The notes: generated by a model not told the origin, from the sequence alone. Positions 21,153 to 29,317 are shown, counted from the stretch's first letter. The stretch: 64,000 nucleotides of DNA from Rhodocyclales bacterium (GCA_016235805.1 JACRIY010000039.1:1-64000); one strand, 5' to 3'. Program-made: numbers and translations.

Positions 21153-22670
21153 TCAGGCAAGGCGCGGCAGCGTCAGATCGCTGACCCGTTTCAATTTCTC
21201 TGGAATATCGTCGAGCAGCGCCGCGTGGCGCGGACCGTGCCAGCCGCCCACCAGCGTCACCGCTTCGCGCAGTTGCGTATCACGTCCCGCACAGATCATC
21301 AGCAGCGTGCCGGCGCTGGCAAGGTCGTTGAGCTGTCCCAGTTCGTCCTGCAGCGCGGCGAGGCGCTTGACCGCCGTGGTACCGGATTTGCCAGGAATCA
21401 TTGCGTCGAAAAACTCGATGGCATAGCGCAGGCGCTTGATGGCGATGCGCAGTGCGTGCAGCGATGGCGGGCTTTCGGGACGCGCGGCGGCGGCGAGCCG
21501 ATGTATCGATTCGAGCAGGCGTCGCAGTCGGCGGTCGGCAAACTGGAGCAGCGACGGCCCGGCGGGTTCCCCGGCGGGCGGCGCGATGAACGGAGCCTGG
21601 TGGAACAGCCTGGATGCCGTCAGCAGGAACTGGCTGTAGGCCGGTCGGCGCAGCACATGGCGGATCTCGGTGCGGGCGGCATACAGGCGGTTGGTGATCG
21701 CGCCTGCCAGGTCGGCCAGGCGTGGCTCGTCGGGCAGGGCGGCGGCAACGGGGGCCACGATTTCACCCATCAGCACGTCGAGGTCGCGGGCCTGCCCGAG
21801 CGCCGCCATCAGCTCCCGCATCGGTGGCGCCAGTTGTTCGGCGAAGCCCTCCGGCAGCACCGGGCGGAACATGCGCAGCGCGGCGCGCAGGCGGCGCATG
21901 GCCACCCGCATCTGGTGCACGTATTCGGGATCATCGATACGTACCGCGCCGTCGTGATTCAACTGGAGATGGGTCAGGCAATCCAGCCCGATCAGGCGAA
22001 AGGCGGCCAGCGGGGTATCGGTAGCGTCGATCGCGACATCGCCGGCCTTTACCGGAGCCGGCACGGTGCCGCGAAACAGCCGGTAGCCGCGCTCCGCCTT
22101 GGACAGCAGCAGCGGCGGCAGGGCTTCGCGCTGCGCCAGTTGCAGGGCGATCTGGTAGAGGCTGTCGATGCTGCCGGTGACGAGTTGCAGTTCCAGTTCG
22201 GAGATCGCTTCGCGGCGCCCGTTGGAAGCGATCCAGCCACGGTCGAGCTTGACCTGGATGCGGGTGTTCGGCGTCGGGTCCAGTTCCCAGACGGTGCGGC
22301 GCAGGTTCGTCTCGAACACGGCGGCGAGGCGGCCGTCGATCTTGTCGCGCTGCAGCCACTCGCGCAGTTCGACATCATCGACGTGCGTGAAATCGAAGTG
22401 GTTGAGGTAGGGCGCCTGCCACTCCGGCCGCATCGTCAACCCGCCGCCGGACGGCTCCTGGCGCTTGACCATCTGTTGCCAGGATGCGCCATGCTTGCGC
22501 AGGCGCAACAGTACGCCGGCGCGGCGCAGCGCCAGACGCCCGGTGTCGTAATAGATGCTGACGAGCGGTTGTTGCGCGCGGCTGGTGGCGGCGGCAAGAA
22601 CCGGGTGCCTGAGCAGTCCGCCGTGGCGGTCTTCGGCGACTGCCAGTTTCAGTACGACTTGCTGGTTCAT
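21153..22670 (-). CDS. CYTH-CHAD domain protein (triphosphatase-like, polyphosphate-associated)
   Basis: 505 residues: an N-terminal CYTH (triphosphate tunnel) domain to about residue 205 and a C-terminal CHAD domain. CHAD is histidine- and arginine-rich (YVHQMRVAMRRLRAALRMF; LHALRIAIKRLRYAIEFF) and binds polyphosphate. The CYTH core has LRLRKHGASWQQMVKRQ and ELELQLVTG, but the family's opening ExExK reads QVVLK, so both glutamates are replaced and triphosphatase activity is doubtful. ATG 22670 is chosen as giving MNQQVVLKLAV; upstream codons lack similarity. It lies 58 bp after the PlcP-like gene on the same strand, in phosphate-related company. Confidence 0.85.
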   Translation of the reverse strand: MNQQVVLKLAVAEDRHGGLLRHPVLAAATSRAQQPLVSIYYDTGRLALRRAGVLLRLRKHGASWQQMVKRQEPSGGGLTMRPEWQAPYLNHFDFTHVDDVELREWLQRDKIDGRLAAVFETNLRRTVWELDPTPNTRIQVKLDRGWIASNGRREAISELELQLVTGSIDSLYQIALQLAQREALPPLLLSKAERGYRLFRGTVPAPVKAGDVAIDATDTPLAAFRLIGLDCLTHLQLNHDGAVRIDDPEYVHQMRVAMRRLRAALRMFRPVLPEGFAEQLAPPMRELMAALGQARDLDVLMGEIVAPVAAALPDEPRLADLAGAITNRLYAARTEIRHVLRRPAYSQFLLTASRLFHQAPFIAPPAGEPAGPSLLQFADRRLRRLLESIHRLAAAARPESPPSLHALRIAIKRLRYAIEFFDAMIPGKSGTTAVKRLAALQDELGQLNDLASAGTLLMICAGRDTQLREAVTLVGGWHGPRHAALLDDIPEKLKRVSDLTLPRLA

Positions 22671-22728
22671 CCGTGGAGGTGGCGGCAGGAAATGGTTGCC
22701 AGTGTAGCCACGGCTACGGTCTGGATCA

Positions 22729-23541
22729 TTACGATTTTGTTGCAAGTTCTTTACAGGCCAGCCCCACCTCCGGCACGGGTTCAAGAGTCGGCGCTGGTGC
22801 TACGGCGACCGGTTGCCAGGCGCGAACCAGTTCGAGTCGTCCATCGTGGTGTTCGACGATGGCGGTGCAGCTATCGACCCAGTCGCCGCAATTGACATAC
22901 ACCACGCCATCCACGGCGCGGATCGCGGCGCAGTGGATATGGCCGCAGATCACGCCGTCCAGCCCGCGTTCGCGCACGGCATGGATCAGCGAGTCCTCGA
23001 AATCGAAGACGAAGGACACCGCGCGCTTGACACGGTTCTTGGCATAGCCCGCCAGCGACCAGTAGCCCGGGCGGCGCAGCAGGCGACGCAGGCGGGAGAG
23101 CGATGCATTGATCCGCACCAGCAGGTTGTAGCCGACGTCGCCGATTACCGCCAGCCAGCGGTGGTAGCGCGTCACCTGGTCGTATTCGTCACCGTGCAGC
23201 AGCAGGTAGCGGCGGCCGTCGGCGGTATCGTGGATGTGCTCGCGCTTGACGACGATGTCGCCGAAGGAGAGCCCGTCGTATTCGCGCATGGCTTCGTCGT
23301 GGTTGCCGGGGATCAGCATGACCTGCTCGCCGTGGCGGGCACGGCGCAGGATCTTCTGCACCACGGTGTTCTGTGCCGGTGTCCAGTGTATGGATCGATT
23401 CATGGCCCAGAAGTCGATGATGTCGCCGATCAGGAACAGGTTCTCGCTTTCATAGTCGCGCAGGAAATCAAGCAGGCGATCTGCCTGGCAGCCGCGGGTG
23501 CCGAGATGGACATCTGAAATGAATATGGAGCGGACCTTCAT
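22729..23541 (-). CDS. plcP: PlcP-like metallophosphoesterase (COG2908; LpxH relative)
   Basis: 270-residue calcineurin-like phosphoesterase with a full set of metal ligands: D10 and H12 (FISDVHLG), D40 (LIGDIID), N80-H81 (PGNHDE), H116 (LLHGDE), H201/H203 (CGHIH). It opens MKVRSIFISDVHLGTRGCQA and ends the core with NCGDWVDSCTAI, features I recall from Sinorhizobium PlcP (SMc00171), which cleaves phospholipid head groups to diacylglycerol in phosphate starvation. Automatic annotation would call it LpxH. The choice of PlcP rests on its 4-bp overlap with a GT4 gene and on the island around it, so it is inference. The last 25 residues are a Pro-rich tail partly encoded by repeat copy 3. Confidence 0.7.
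   Translation of the reverse strand: MKVRSIFISDVHLGTRGCQADRLLDFLRDYESENLFLIGDIIDFWAMNRSIHWTPAQNTVVQKILRRARHGEQVMLIPGNHDEAMREYDGLSFGDIVVKREHIHDTADGRRYLLLHGDEYDQVTRYHRWLAVIGDVGYNLLVRINASLSRLRRLLRRPGYWSLAGYAKNRVKRAVSFVFDFEDSLIHAVRERGLDGVICGHIHCAAIRAVDGVVYVNCGDWVDSCTAIVEHHDGRLELVRAWQPVAVAPAPTLEPVPEVGLACKELATKS
22784..22807 (+). repeat. Dispersed 24-bp repeat, copy 3 (antisense within the plcP 3' end)
   Basis: Reads AGAGTCGGCGCTGGTG-CT-ACGGCG, one mismatch (C to T) to the core. It lies in the poorly conserved C-terminal tail of the metallophosphoesterase, where the opposite strand encodes VAPAPTL. Confidence 0.8.
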
Positions 23542-24731
23542 CGGCCGGCGAGCACGTGGAGCGTGGAGCCGCCATCCGCTTGCAGCGTCGCGCCGGCGAT
23601 CGCCTCGCGCAAGGCCGACTCGAGCTGGTCGTGGATGCTGTCCCAGTCGAGCATGGCGACGCTGTAGGGCGCGGCGATGGCGGCGCGGCGGCGGGCACCG
23701 GGGCGGGTCACCAGATCGAGGGCGGCGCGCTCGAACTGGTCGCTGGCGCCCGGTTCGGCCAGCATGCCGTTGCTGCCGTGACGGACCAGTTCGGCCGCCG
23801 CGGCCATGCGGTAGGCGACTACCGGCAGGCCGCTGGCCAGCGCTTCGAGCGTGACGTTGCCATAGGTATCCGTCATGCTTGGAAACAGGAACAGGTCGGC
23901 CGAGGCGTAGTGGCGGGCGAGGTCCTCGCCATGGCGCATTCCGGCAAAGATGTGTTGCGGATGCTCCGCCTGCAGCTGGGCCCGCGCCGGGCCGTCGCCG
24001 ACGAACAACAGGCGCGCGCCCGGAGCGTGGCGGCGGATCGCCGTGAAGGTGCTGAGTTCCAGCGGGAGGTTCTTCTCCGGAGCCAGGCGGCCGACGTGGG
24101 CCACGACCAGGTCCTTTTCACCGACGTTCCAGACGGCGCGCAGGCCGGGATTGCGTCGTGAAGGATTGAACAGGTCGGTATCGACGCCGCGCGCGACCAC
24201 GCGCAGATTGCGGTAACCCTTCTGTCGCAGGTCGACGCCGAGCTGCTGCGAGGGCACCAGGGTAAGCCGCCCGCGGTTGTGCAGGCGACGCAAGTGGATC
24301 GCCACCAGGCCTTCCAGCCAGGCGAAGCCGTAGTGCCTGCTATAGCTGTGAAAATTGGTATGGAACTCGGAAACCACCGGGATCCCCAACTCGCGTGCGG
24401 CACTTACCGCCGATGCACCGAGCGGGCCTTCGGTGACGACCTGAATCACATCGGGCCGTTCCGCCTTCCATTGGCGCAGCAACAATCTCCGCGCGGGCAA
24501 TCCGAAGCGCAGTCCGGCATATCCGGGAATCGGCAACCCGCGCACCAGCGTGGTCGGAGGCCGCGCCGGAGTCGTTACGTCTTCTTCGCCGGCCTGGCGC
24601 GGCCGCGTCAGGCTGACGTGATGCCCGCGTGCCAGCAATCCCTTCACCATGCGCCCGATGGTCATGGCGACGCCGTTGACTTCCGGCGGGAAGGTTTCCG
24701 TGACGACCGCGACATGCAAGGGCGTACTCAT
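23538..24731 (-). CDS. GT4 glycosyltransferase, probable diacylglycerol glycosyltransferase (Agt-like)
   Basis: 397 residues, GT-B fold. The N-terminus VAVVTETFPPEVNGVAMTIG and FHTNFHSYSRHYGF contact the acceptor side; VVARGVDTDLFNP, GRLAPEKNL, VGDGPAR and FLFPSMTDTYGNVTLEAL form the donor-binding half with the E-x7-E-type motif. Start ATG 24731 gives the canonical N-terminus. It overlaps plcP by 4 bp and starts 2 bp after the diacylglycerol kinase stop. Metallophosphoesterase followed by GT4 is the plcP-agt arrangement known from phosphate-limited alphaproteobacteria and marine heterotrophs, so glycosylation of PlcP-derived diacylglycerol is the likely job (inference). Confidence 0.75.
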   Translation of the reverse strand: MSTPLHVAVVTETFPPEVNGVAMTIGRMVKGLLARGHHVSLTRPRQAGEEDVTTPARPPTTLVRGLPIPGYAGLRFGLPARRLLLRQWKAERPDVIQVVTEGPLGASAVSAARELGIPVVSEFHTNFHSYSRHYGFAWLEGLVAIHLRRLHNRGRLTLVPSQQLGVDLRQKGYRNLRVVARGVDTDLFNPSRRNPGLRAVWNVGEKDLVVAHVGRLAPEKNLPLELSTFTAIRRHAPGARLLFVGDGPARAQLQAEHPQHIFAGMRHGEDLARHYASADLFLFPSMTDTYGNVTLEALASGLPVVAYRMAAAAELVRHGSNGMLAEPGASDQFERAALDLVTRPGARRRAAIAAPYSVAMLDWDSIHDQLESALREAIAGATLQADGGSTLHVLAGR

Positions 24732-24733
24732 GT

Positions 24734-25123
24734 TCAGTTCAGCAGGATCAGCGACCAGGTCGCCACGACATTGATCAGCGCGATCAGTACCGCCGCGCTG
24801 CCGATGTCCTTGGCGCGCTTCGAGAGCCGGTGCCGATCCAGCGAAATGCGATCGATGGCCGCTTCGACCGCCGAGTTGAGGAGTTCGACGATCAGCACCA
24901 GCAGCACGCTGGCCACCATCAGGGCGCGGGCCAGGCTCGGCAGGGGCAGCAGCACGGCGAAGGGAATCAAGATCGCGGCGAGCAGGCATTCCTGGCGAAA
25001 GGCATCCTCGTTGAGGTAGGCGGCACGCAATCCCGACAAGGAATAGTTGAAGGCGTTCCAGATGCGGCGCAGGCCGGTTTGCCCCTTGTAGGGACTTTCC
25101 TCGACGACCGGTTCGGTACTCAT
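24734..25123 (-). CDS. dgkA: Diacylglycerol kinase (prokaryotic DagK family)
   Basis: 129-residue integral membrane kinase that returns diacylglycerol to phosphatidate. Three hydrophobic helices follow an amphipathic N-terminus (RRIWNAFNYSLSGLRAAYLNEDAFRQE), with the family signature VELLNSAVEAAIDR carrying the catalytic glutamate and asparagine. ATG 25123 overlaps the stop of the upstream glycosyltransferase (ATGA). In this setting it would set the balance between recycling diacylglycerol and glycosylating it. Confidence 0.93.
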   Translation of the reverse strand: MSTEPVVEESPYKGQTGLRRIWNAFNYSLSGLRAAYLNEDAFRQECLLAAILIPFAVLLPLPSLARALMVASVLLVLIVELLNSAVEAAIDRISLDRHRLSKRAKDIGSAAVLIALINVVATWSLILLN

Positions 25124-26376
25124 CGCGATGCGACCTGGGGGTTGGCGGCATCCAGCGCCGGCGCAGGGCGCAGCAGTTCTCGGTACAGCCCTGCCAGGCG
25201 CGCGCCCTGGGCGTCGGCATCCCATTCGCGGGCGAAGGCGATGCCCTCCCTGGCCATCGACGCGAGCTTCGCCGGGCGGTCGAGCAGGCCGAGCAGTTGC
25301 ACGGCGAACTCCTCGGCGCCATCCGCTGCCGCCATCGCGCCGCGCCCGGGCGAAACGATATCGGCTGTGCCGAGCGCGGGAATCGCCAGCACCGGCAGGC
25401 CGACCGCCATGGCTTCGAGCAGTACCAGTCCCTGCGTTTCGGTACGCGAGGCAAAGGTGAACACGTCGGCCGCCGCATAACAGTCACGCAGGCCGGCGGC
25501 GCGAGGCAGGTAGCCGACGAAGCGGACGTGGTCTTCAAGGTGCAAGGCGGCCGCCTGCCGCCGCAAGGCGGGGAGTGCCGGCCCTTCGCCGGCAACCACC
25601 AGCATCAATTGCGGTTGCAGCCGGCAGGCGATCGCGGTCATTTCGAGTAGGAAGCCGATGTTCTTCTCGAAGGCCGCACGGCCGACGAACAGGGCCAGCT
25701 TGCGGGAGGCGGCGATGCCCCACTGCTGGCGAAAGCGAAAGCCGTTGCCGCGCACGAACTGGCTCTCGGGCATGCCCGTGGGAATCACCTGCAGCGGCCT
25801 GTGGATGCCATAGTCGCGCAGCGTGTCCGCCATTGCCCGCGAGGGTACGACGACGGCATCGAGGCTGTTGCATTGCTGCCGGGCCAATGCGCGCGCCGCC
25901 AGTCGCAATGCGCTCCTGGGCAGGAAGCGTATGTAATGGAACAGATATTCCTCGAAGTGCGTGTGGTAGGTCGCGATGCAGGGGATGCGCCGCTTGCGCG
26001 CAAAGCGCAGTCCGGCGTAGTGCGCTGCGAACGGCGTCTGGACGTGCACCAGGTCGAAGTCGGCGCCCGCCAGGCGGCGATCGAGTTCGGCGAGCGGTTT
26101 CCAGCGCATCAGCCGATCTTCCGGATCAAGCGGAACCGCCCGCGACGGCAGGCGGATGATGTCCACCCGCGGATTCTGGGATAGCGTGCCCGCGGCACCT
26201 GCCTCGGGAATCCCGTCATGCGAAGCATCGGCCACGGGTTTGGTTGCGGGATAGTCGGGCGCGACCAGCGTGATGTGCACACCGAGGCGGGCGAGGGCGT
26301 CGCCGAAGGTTTCTATCGAGGTCGAGACGCCGTTGACGCGGGGATGGCAGACGTCGCTAAGCATCAGGATGCGCAT
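25120..26376 (-). CDS. GT4 glycosyltransferase similar to alpha-monoglucosyl-diacylglycerol synthases
   Basis: 418 residues, GT-B fold. MRILMLSDVCHPRVNGVSTS at the N-terminus and ATYHTHFEEYLFHY (an H-T-x(2)-E-x(2-3)-Y pattern) resemble bacterial glucosyl-diacylglycerol synthases and SqdX-type enzymes. The donor half has GRAAFEKNIGFLL, VVAGEGPALP and TFASRTETQGLVLLEAMAVG. Start ATG 26376 is chosen because the upstream open frame overlaps olsB without similarity. Second GT4 in the same operon, so mono- and diglycosyl lipids, or two different head groups, are possible. The lipid acceptor is inferred, not shown. Confidence 0.72.
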   Translation of the reverse strand: MRILMLSDVCHPRVNGVSTSIETFGDALARLGVHITLVAPDYPATKPVADASHDGIPEAGAAGTLSQNPRVDIIRLPSRAVPLDPEDRLMRWKPLAELDRRLAGADFDLVHVQTPFAAHYAGLRFARKRRIPCIATYHTHFEEYLFHYIRFLPRSALRLAARALARQQCNSLDAVVVPSRAMADTLRDYGIHRPLQVIPTGMPESQFVRGNGFRFRQQWGIAASRKLALFVGRAAFEKNIGFLLEMTAIACRLQPQLMLVVAGEGPALPALRRQAAALHLEDHVRFVGYLPRAAGLRDCYAAADVFTFASRTETQGLVLLEAMAVGLPVLAIPALGTADIVSPGRGAMAAADGAEEFAVQLLGLLDRPAKLASMAREGIAFAREWDADAQGARLAGLYRELLRPAPALDAANPQVASR

Positions 26377-26450
26377 TGCGCAACCATTGGCCTGCGTGCG
26401 GCCGCGATCGGCGGTCGACCTCGAATCGCCGGGGGGCACCGCGATTCCCG

Positions 26451-27224
26451 TCACGGGGCGACCGATGCCGTCGGTTTGACGAAGTGGCGAAGGTAGCGCG
26501 GGTTCATGCGCGACATGGGCAGCAGCAGGAGCAAGTCGGCGGTATTGAAGTCCGGATCCCAGGCGGGTTCGCCGCAGACCCAGGCCCCGACGCGCAGGTA
26601 GCCCTTGATCAGGGGCGGGACCAGCGCGGTCTGTCCGTTGGCAAGGCGTTCGAAAGGCAGGCCATGCTGAGGGAATACGCGGTATTCGGCCGGAGCCATG
26701 TGCTCCTGTGCCAGTTGGCTGAAGAGGTTGGCGGCGTTGTGGCCGCCATCGGCCATGCCGATCGAGGCGCAACCGATCAGGTAGTCGTAGTTGTTGCGCA
26801 CCATGTAGTCCGCCAGGCCGGCCCAGAGCAGGGTAATCACGCCTCCGCTGCGATGGTCGCGGTGGATGCATGAGCGGCCGACCTCCACCATGCGATTGCG
26901 CAGGTTCTGCAGCCGGTTGATGTAGAACTCGTTTTCTGAGTAATAGTTGCCCACGCGCCGCGCCGCCGCCGGCGACAGGATGCGGTAGGTTCCGACGATG
27001 CGGTCGTTCTGGTTTTCGCGCACGATCAGGTGCTCGCAGAACGGATCGTAGAGGTCGCTGTCATGGCCCGGAATCCGGGCCTGGATGCGGGCGCCGAGTT
27101 CTTCGACGAAGACCTTGTAGCGCAGGCGTTGCGCTTCGCGGACTTCTTCCTCGCTGCGCGCCAGCGTCACGCTGTAGCCGACTTTCTCGTGGGGGGCGGG
27201 GATTTCGCTCAGGTGCTTGTGCAT
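26451..27224 (-). CDS. olsB: L-ornithine N(alpha)-acyltransferase OlsB
   Basis: 257-residue GNAT-fold enzyme that transfers a 3-hydroxyacyl group from ACP to ornithine, first step of ornithine-lipid synthesis. Matching features are RLRYKVFVEELGA near residue 48, DPFCEHLIVRE, VGTYRILSP, VEVGRSCIHRDHRSGGVI, the GCASIGM segment and a C-terminal VPPLIKGYLRVGAWVCGEPAWDPDFNTAD, the last typical of OlsB. ATG 27224 follows AAGGAG with good spacing. Candidate triple Pho half-sites lie upstream. OlsA is the neighbour, giving the complete two-gene pathway. Ornithine lipids replace phospholipids when phosphate is scarce in many proteobacteria. Confidence 0.88.
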   Translation of the reverse strand: MHKHLSEIPAPHEKVGYSVTLARSEEEVREAQRLRYKVFVEELGARIQARIPGHDSDLYDPFCEHLIVRENQNDRIVGTYRILSPAAARRVGNYYSENEFYINRLQNLRNRMVEVGRSCIHRDHRSGGVITLLWAGLADYMVRNNYDYLIGCASIGMADGGHNAANLFSQLAQEHMAPAEYRVFPQHGLPFERLANGQTALVPPLIKGYLRVGAWVCGEPAWDPDFNTADLLLLLPMSRMNPRYLRHFVKPTASVAP

Positions 27225-27261
27225 GGTTTTCTCCTTGTTCGCGCTCTCTGGGTTCGGTGCC

Positions 27262-27306
27262 ATTCTCCAGAGGCCGCGTTACCACCTGATTGCCGCCTGG
27301 TTACCG
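27262..27306 (-). promoter_or_regulatory. Candidate triple Pho half-site and -10 of olsB
   Basis: On the minus strand three 7-mers spaced exactly 11 bp apart: CGGTAAC (27306-27300), CGGCAAT (27295-27289), TGGTAAC (27284-27278), each pair separated by the same CAGG. Ten bp further is GAGAAT (27267-27262), 4/6 to a -10. The half-sites resemble CTGTAAC at pstS. The start codon is about 38 bp downstream of the -10. Confidence 0.55.
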
Positions 27307-27383
27307 GGATGTTGCATGCGGGGCGCGGCTGCGGTCCTCCGCGGGGCGGCGTATCGCTTGCGGCCGATCGCCAATCTGCGGGG

Positions 27384-28139
27384 CTAGCGGGCGCCGGCCA
27401 GAGCCGTGGCGACTGCCTGGTGGGCGCTATGGGCCAGATGGCGCCGATCCGGCAATGGAGGCTGGAAGCGGGCGGCGATGGAAAGGCGGGCGACCAGACC
27501 CCGTGTTTGCAGGATTCGCTTCAGGCAATCCATAACGCTGAGGTCGTCGATATAGGCGGGTGCCGAGGAACGCGAGCCGTCGGCGTGGTGGTAGCTCAGG
27601 GCGAGCGCGTGCACGCTGGCCCCGGCGTCTATCGCGCCCTGGAAAAGTGCGCCGTGAAATGGCAGGACACGATCACCTGCCGTCGTGGTGCCTTCGGGGA
27701 AGATCGCCAGGCGCTCGCCGCGACCCAGCGCCTCCAGCATGGCGTGCCGCGCGCCATGGGCCGCTAGCCGGTTTCCGCGCTCTATGAACACGGTGCCATT
27801 GCGCCCGGCCAGCCAGCCGATCAGGGGCCAGCCGGCGACATCGCTCTTGGCGACGAAGGCGGAAGGCGACACGGCGTTGATGACGAAGATGTCGAGGAAG
27901 GAGATGTGGTTGGCCACCAGGAGGCCGGCTTCGAGGCCTGATTCGATGCCGGCGCTGGCTTCGATGCGAACCTCCAGAATTCCCAGGAGCTGGCGCGACC
28001 AGATACTCCTGAGCCGCATCCGTCCGGATTCCGAGGCGACGGGAAACATTAGCAGAGTCAGCGCTGCGCCCCATAGCAGGTGCGATCCGACCCGCAGCAG
28101 TCGCAGCCTGGTCCGGATCGAGTGATGAATGGATGGCAT
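27384..28139 (-). CDS. olsA: Lyso-ornithine lipid O-acyltransferase OlsA (PlsC family)
   Basis: 251-residue membrane-associated acyltransferase. The PlsC motifs are NHISFLD (N-H-x4-D, catalytic His/Asp) and IFPEGTTTAGD. An N-terminal hydrophobic segment (about residues 17-32) anchors it. Next to olsB it is best read as OlsA, which esterifies lyso-ornithine lipid; without olsB it would be a generic 1-acylglycerol-3-phosphate acyltransferase. ATG 28139 gives MPSIHHSIRTRLRLLRV. It is divergent from pstS across about 140 bp; its own promoter is not obvious. Confidence 0.82.
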   Translation of the reverse strand: MPSIHHSIRTRLRLLRVGSHLLWGAALTLLMFPVASESGRMRLRSIWSRQLLGILEVRIEASAGIESGLEAGLLVANHISFLDIFVINAVSPSAFVAKSDVAGWPLIGWLAGRNGTVFIERGNRLAAHGARHAMLEALGRGERLAIFPEGTTTAGDRVLPFHGALFQGAIDAGASVHALALSYHHADGSRSSAPAYIDDLSVMDCLKRILQTRGLVARLSIAARFQPPLPDRRHLAHSAHQAVATALAGAR

Positions 28140-28159
28140 CGGCGGAAGGTATCCCGCTG

Positions 28160-28177
28160 CTGTTACAGAGGCATTAA
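28160..28177. promoter_or_regulatory. Possible second Pho site in the olsA-pstS spacer
   Basis: Reading plus, CTGTTAC-AGAG-GCATTAA; reading minus the first part is GTAACAG within CTCTGTAACAG. It has half-site spacing of 11 bp but a weak second half, and its CTGTTACAG is near-palindromic, so it could serve pstS, olsA or neither. Confidence 0.25.
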
Positions 28178-28208
28178 GCACAGGTCCGGCCGCGATCGCG
28201 TTGGGCGG

Positions 28209-28242
28209 GTTTCACGGATCTGTAACATTCGGCACCTAGACT
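28209..28242 (+). promoter_or_regulatory. Pho box and -10 of pstS
   Basis: GTTTCAC (28209-28215), GGAT, CTGTAAC (28220-28226), then 10 bp and TAGACT (28237-28242). The half-sites score 5/7 and 6/7 to CTGTCAC and sit in place of a -35 hexamer, the usual PhoB-activated architecture. AAAGGAG precedes the pstS ATG. Confidence 0.7.
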
Positions 28243-28280
28243 GCGGGCTTCCGTTATCGCAAGTACAAAGGAGTCACCTG

Positions 28281-29267
28281 ATGAAAGCCCTGAAAATTGC
28301 CGCAGTCGTAGCCGGCGTGTTCGCTTCTGCCGTTGTTCACGCGCAGACACTGATCAAGATCGATGGATCCTCGACGGTGTTTCCGGTCACCGAGGCAGTG
28401 GCCGAGGATTTCCAGAAAACCAAGAAGGGCAGCGTCCGCGTCACCGTGGGCATTTCGGGCACTGGCGGCGGCTTCAAGAAGTTCTGCCGCGGCGAGACCG
28501 ACATTTCCGACGCATCGCGTCCCATCCTCAAGAAGGAAATGGAAGAGTGCGCCAAGGCCGGCATCAAGTATGTCGAACTGCCGGTGGCTTTCGACGCACT
28601 GACCGTCGTCGTCAATCCCAAGAACAGCTTCATCAACCAGCTGACGGTGGCCGAACTGAAGAAGATGTGGGAACCGACCGCGCAGGGCAAGGTGATGAAG
28701 TGGAAAGATGTCAATCCGGCCTGGCCGGACGCGCCGCTGAAGCTGTTCGGGCCGGGCGCCGATTCCGGCACCTTCGACTACTTCACCGAAGCCGTGAATG
28801 GCAAATCGAAGTCCAGCCGCGGCGATTTTACCGCCTCGGAAGACGACAACGTGCTGGTGCAGGGCGTCTCGCGCGACAACAATGCGCTGGGCTTTTTCGG
28901 CTTCGCCTACTATGACGAGAACAAGGGCAAGCTGAAGGCGGTGCCGATCGTCAATCCCAAGGGCAAGGCCGTGACGCCGTCGATCGATGCCGTGATGGCA
29001 GGCGAGTACGAACCCCTGGCGCGTCCGATCTTCATCTATGTCAGCGCCAAGTCGATGGATCGCCCCGAGGTCAAGGAATTTGTCGAGTTCTATCTCAAGG
29101 AAGGCGGCAAGCTGGCCAAGGAAGTCAAGTACGTGCCGCTGGGCGCAGCCGATTACAAGCATGCCTTGGACAACTTCAGCAAGAAGAAGACCGGCACGGC
29201 TTTCGGCGGCGAGGCCGAAGTCGGGGTCAAGGTGTCCGACCTGCTCAAGCGCAACCCTAAAGAGTAA
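28281..29267 (+). CDS. pstS: Phosphate ABC transporter substrate-binding protein PstS
   Basis: Periplasmic phosphate-binding protein, 328 residues. The signal peptide is MKALKIAAVVAGVFASAVVHAQ. Phosphate-contacting motifs are IDGSSTVFPV near the mature N-terminus, ISGTGGGFKKFCRGETDISDASRPI, and GADSGTFDYF. The start is fixed by the signal peptide and by AAAGGAG upstream; upstream in-frame codons are not coding. It heads pstSCAB behind a Pho box and is separated from pstC by a strong stem-loop, which would let it be made in excess of the membrane subunits. Confidence 0.96.
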   Translation: MKALKIAAVVAGVFASAVVHAQTLIKIDGSSTVFPVTEAVAEDFQKTKKGSVRVTVGISGTGGGFKKFCRGETDISDASRPILKKEMEECAKAGIKYVELPVAFDALTVVVNPKNSFINQLTVAELKKMWEPTAQGKVMKWKDVNPAWPDAPLKLFGPGADSGTFDYFTEAVNGKSKSSRGDFTASEDDNVLVQGVSRDNNALGFFGFAYYDENKGKLKAVPIVNPKGKAVTPSIDAVMAGEYEPLARPIFIYVSAKSMDRPEVKEFVEFYLKEGGKLAKEVKYVPLGAADYKHALDNFSKKKTGTAFGGEAEVGVKVSDLLKRNPKE

Positions 29268-29281
29268 GAATCGGTGATCGG

Positions 29282-29317
29282 CGAAACGGACGCCGCCATG
29301 AGCTGGCGTCCGTTTCG
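29282..29317 (+). terminator. Stem-loop between pstS and pstC
   Basis: CGAAACGGACGCC (29282-29294) pairs perfectly over 13 bp with GGCGTCCGTTTCG (29305-29317) around a 10-nt loop. No T-run follows, so it is more likely a partial terminator or a 3'-end stabiliser of pstS mRNA than a complete stop. A TATAAT at 29333-29338 downstream may be a secondary promoter for pstC. Confidence 0.6.
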
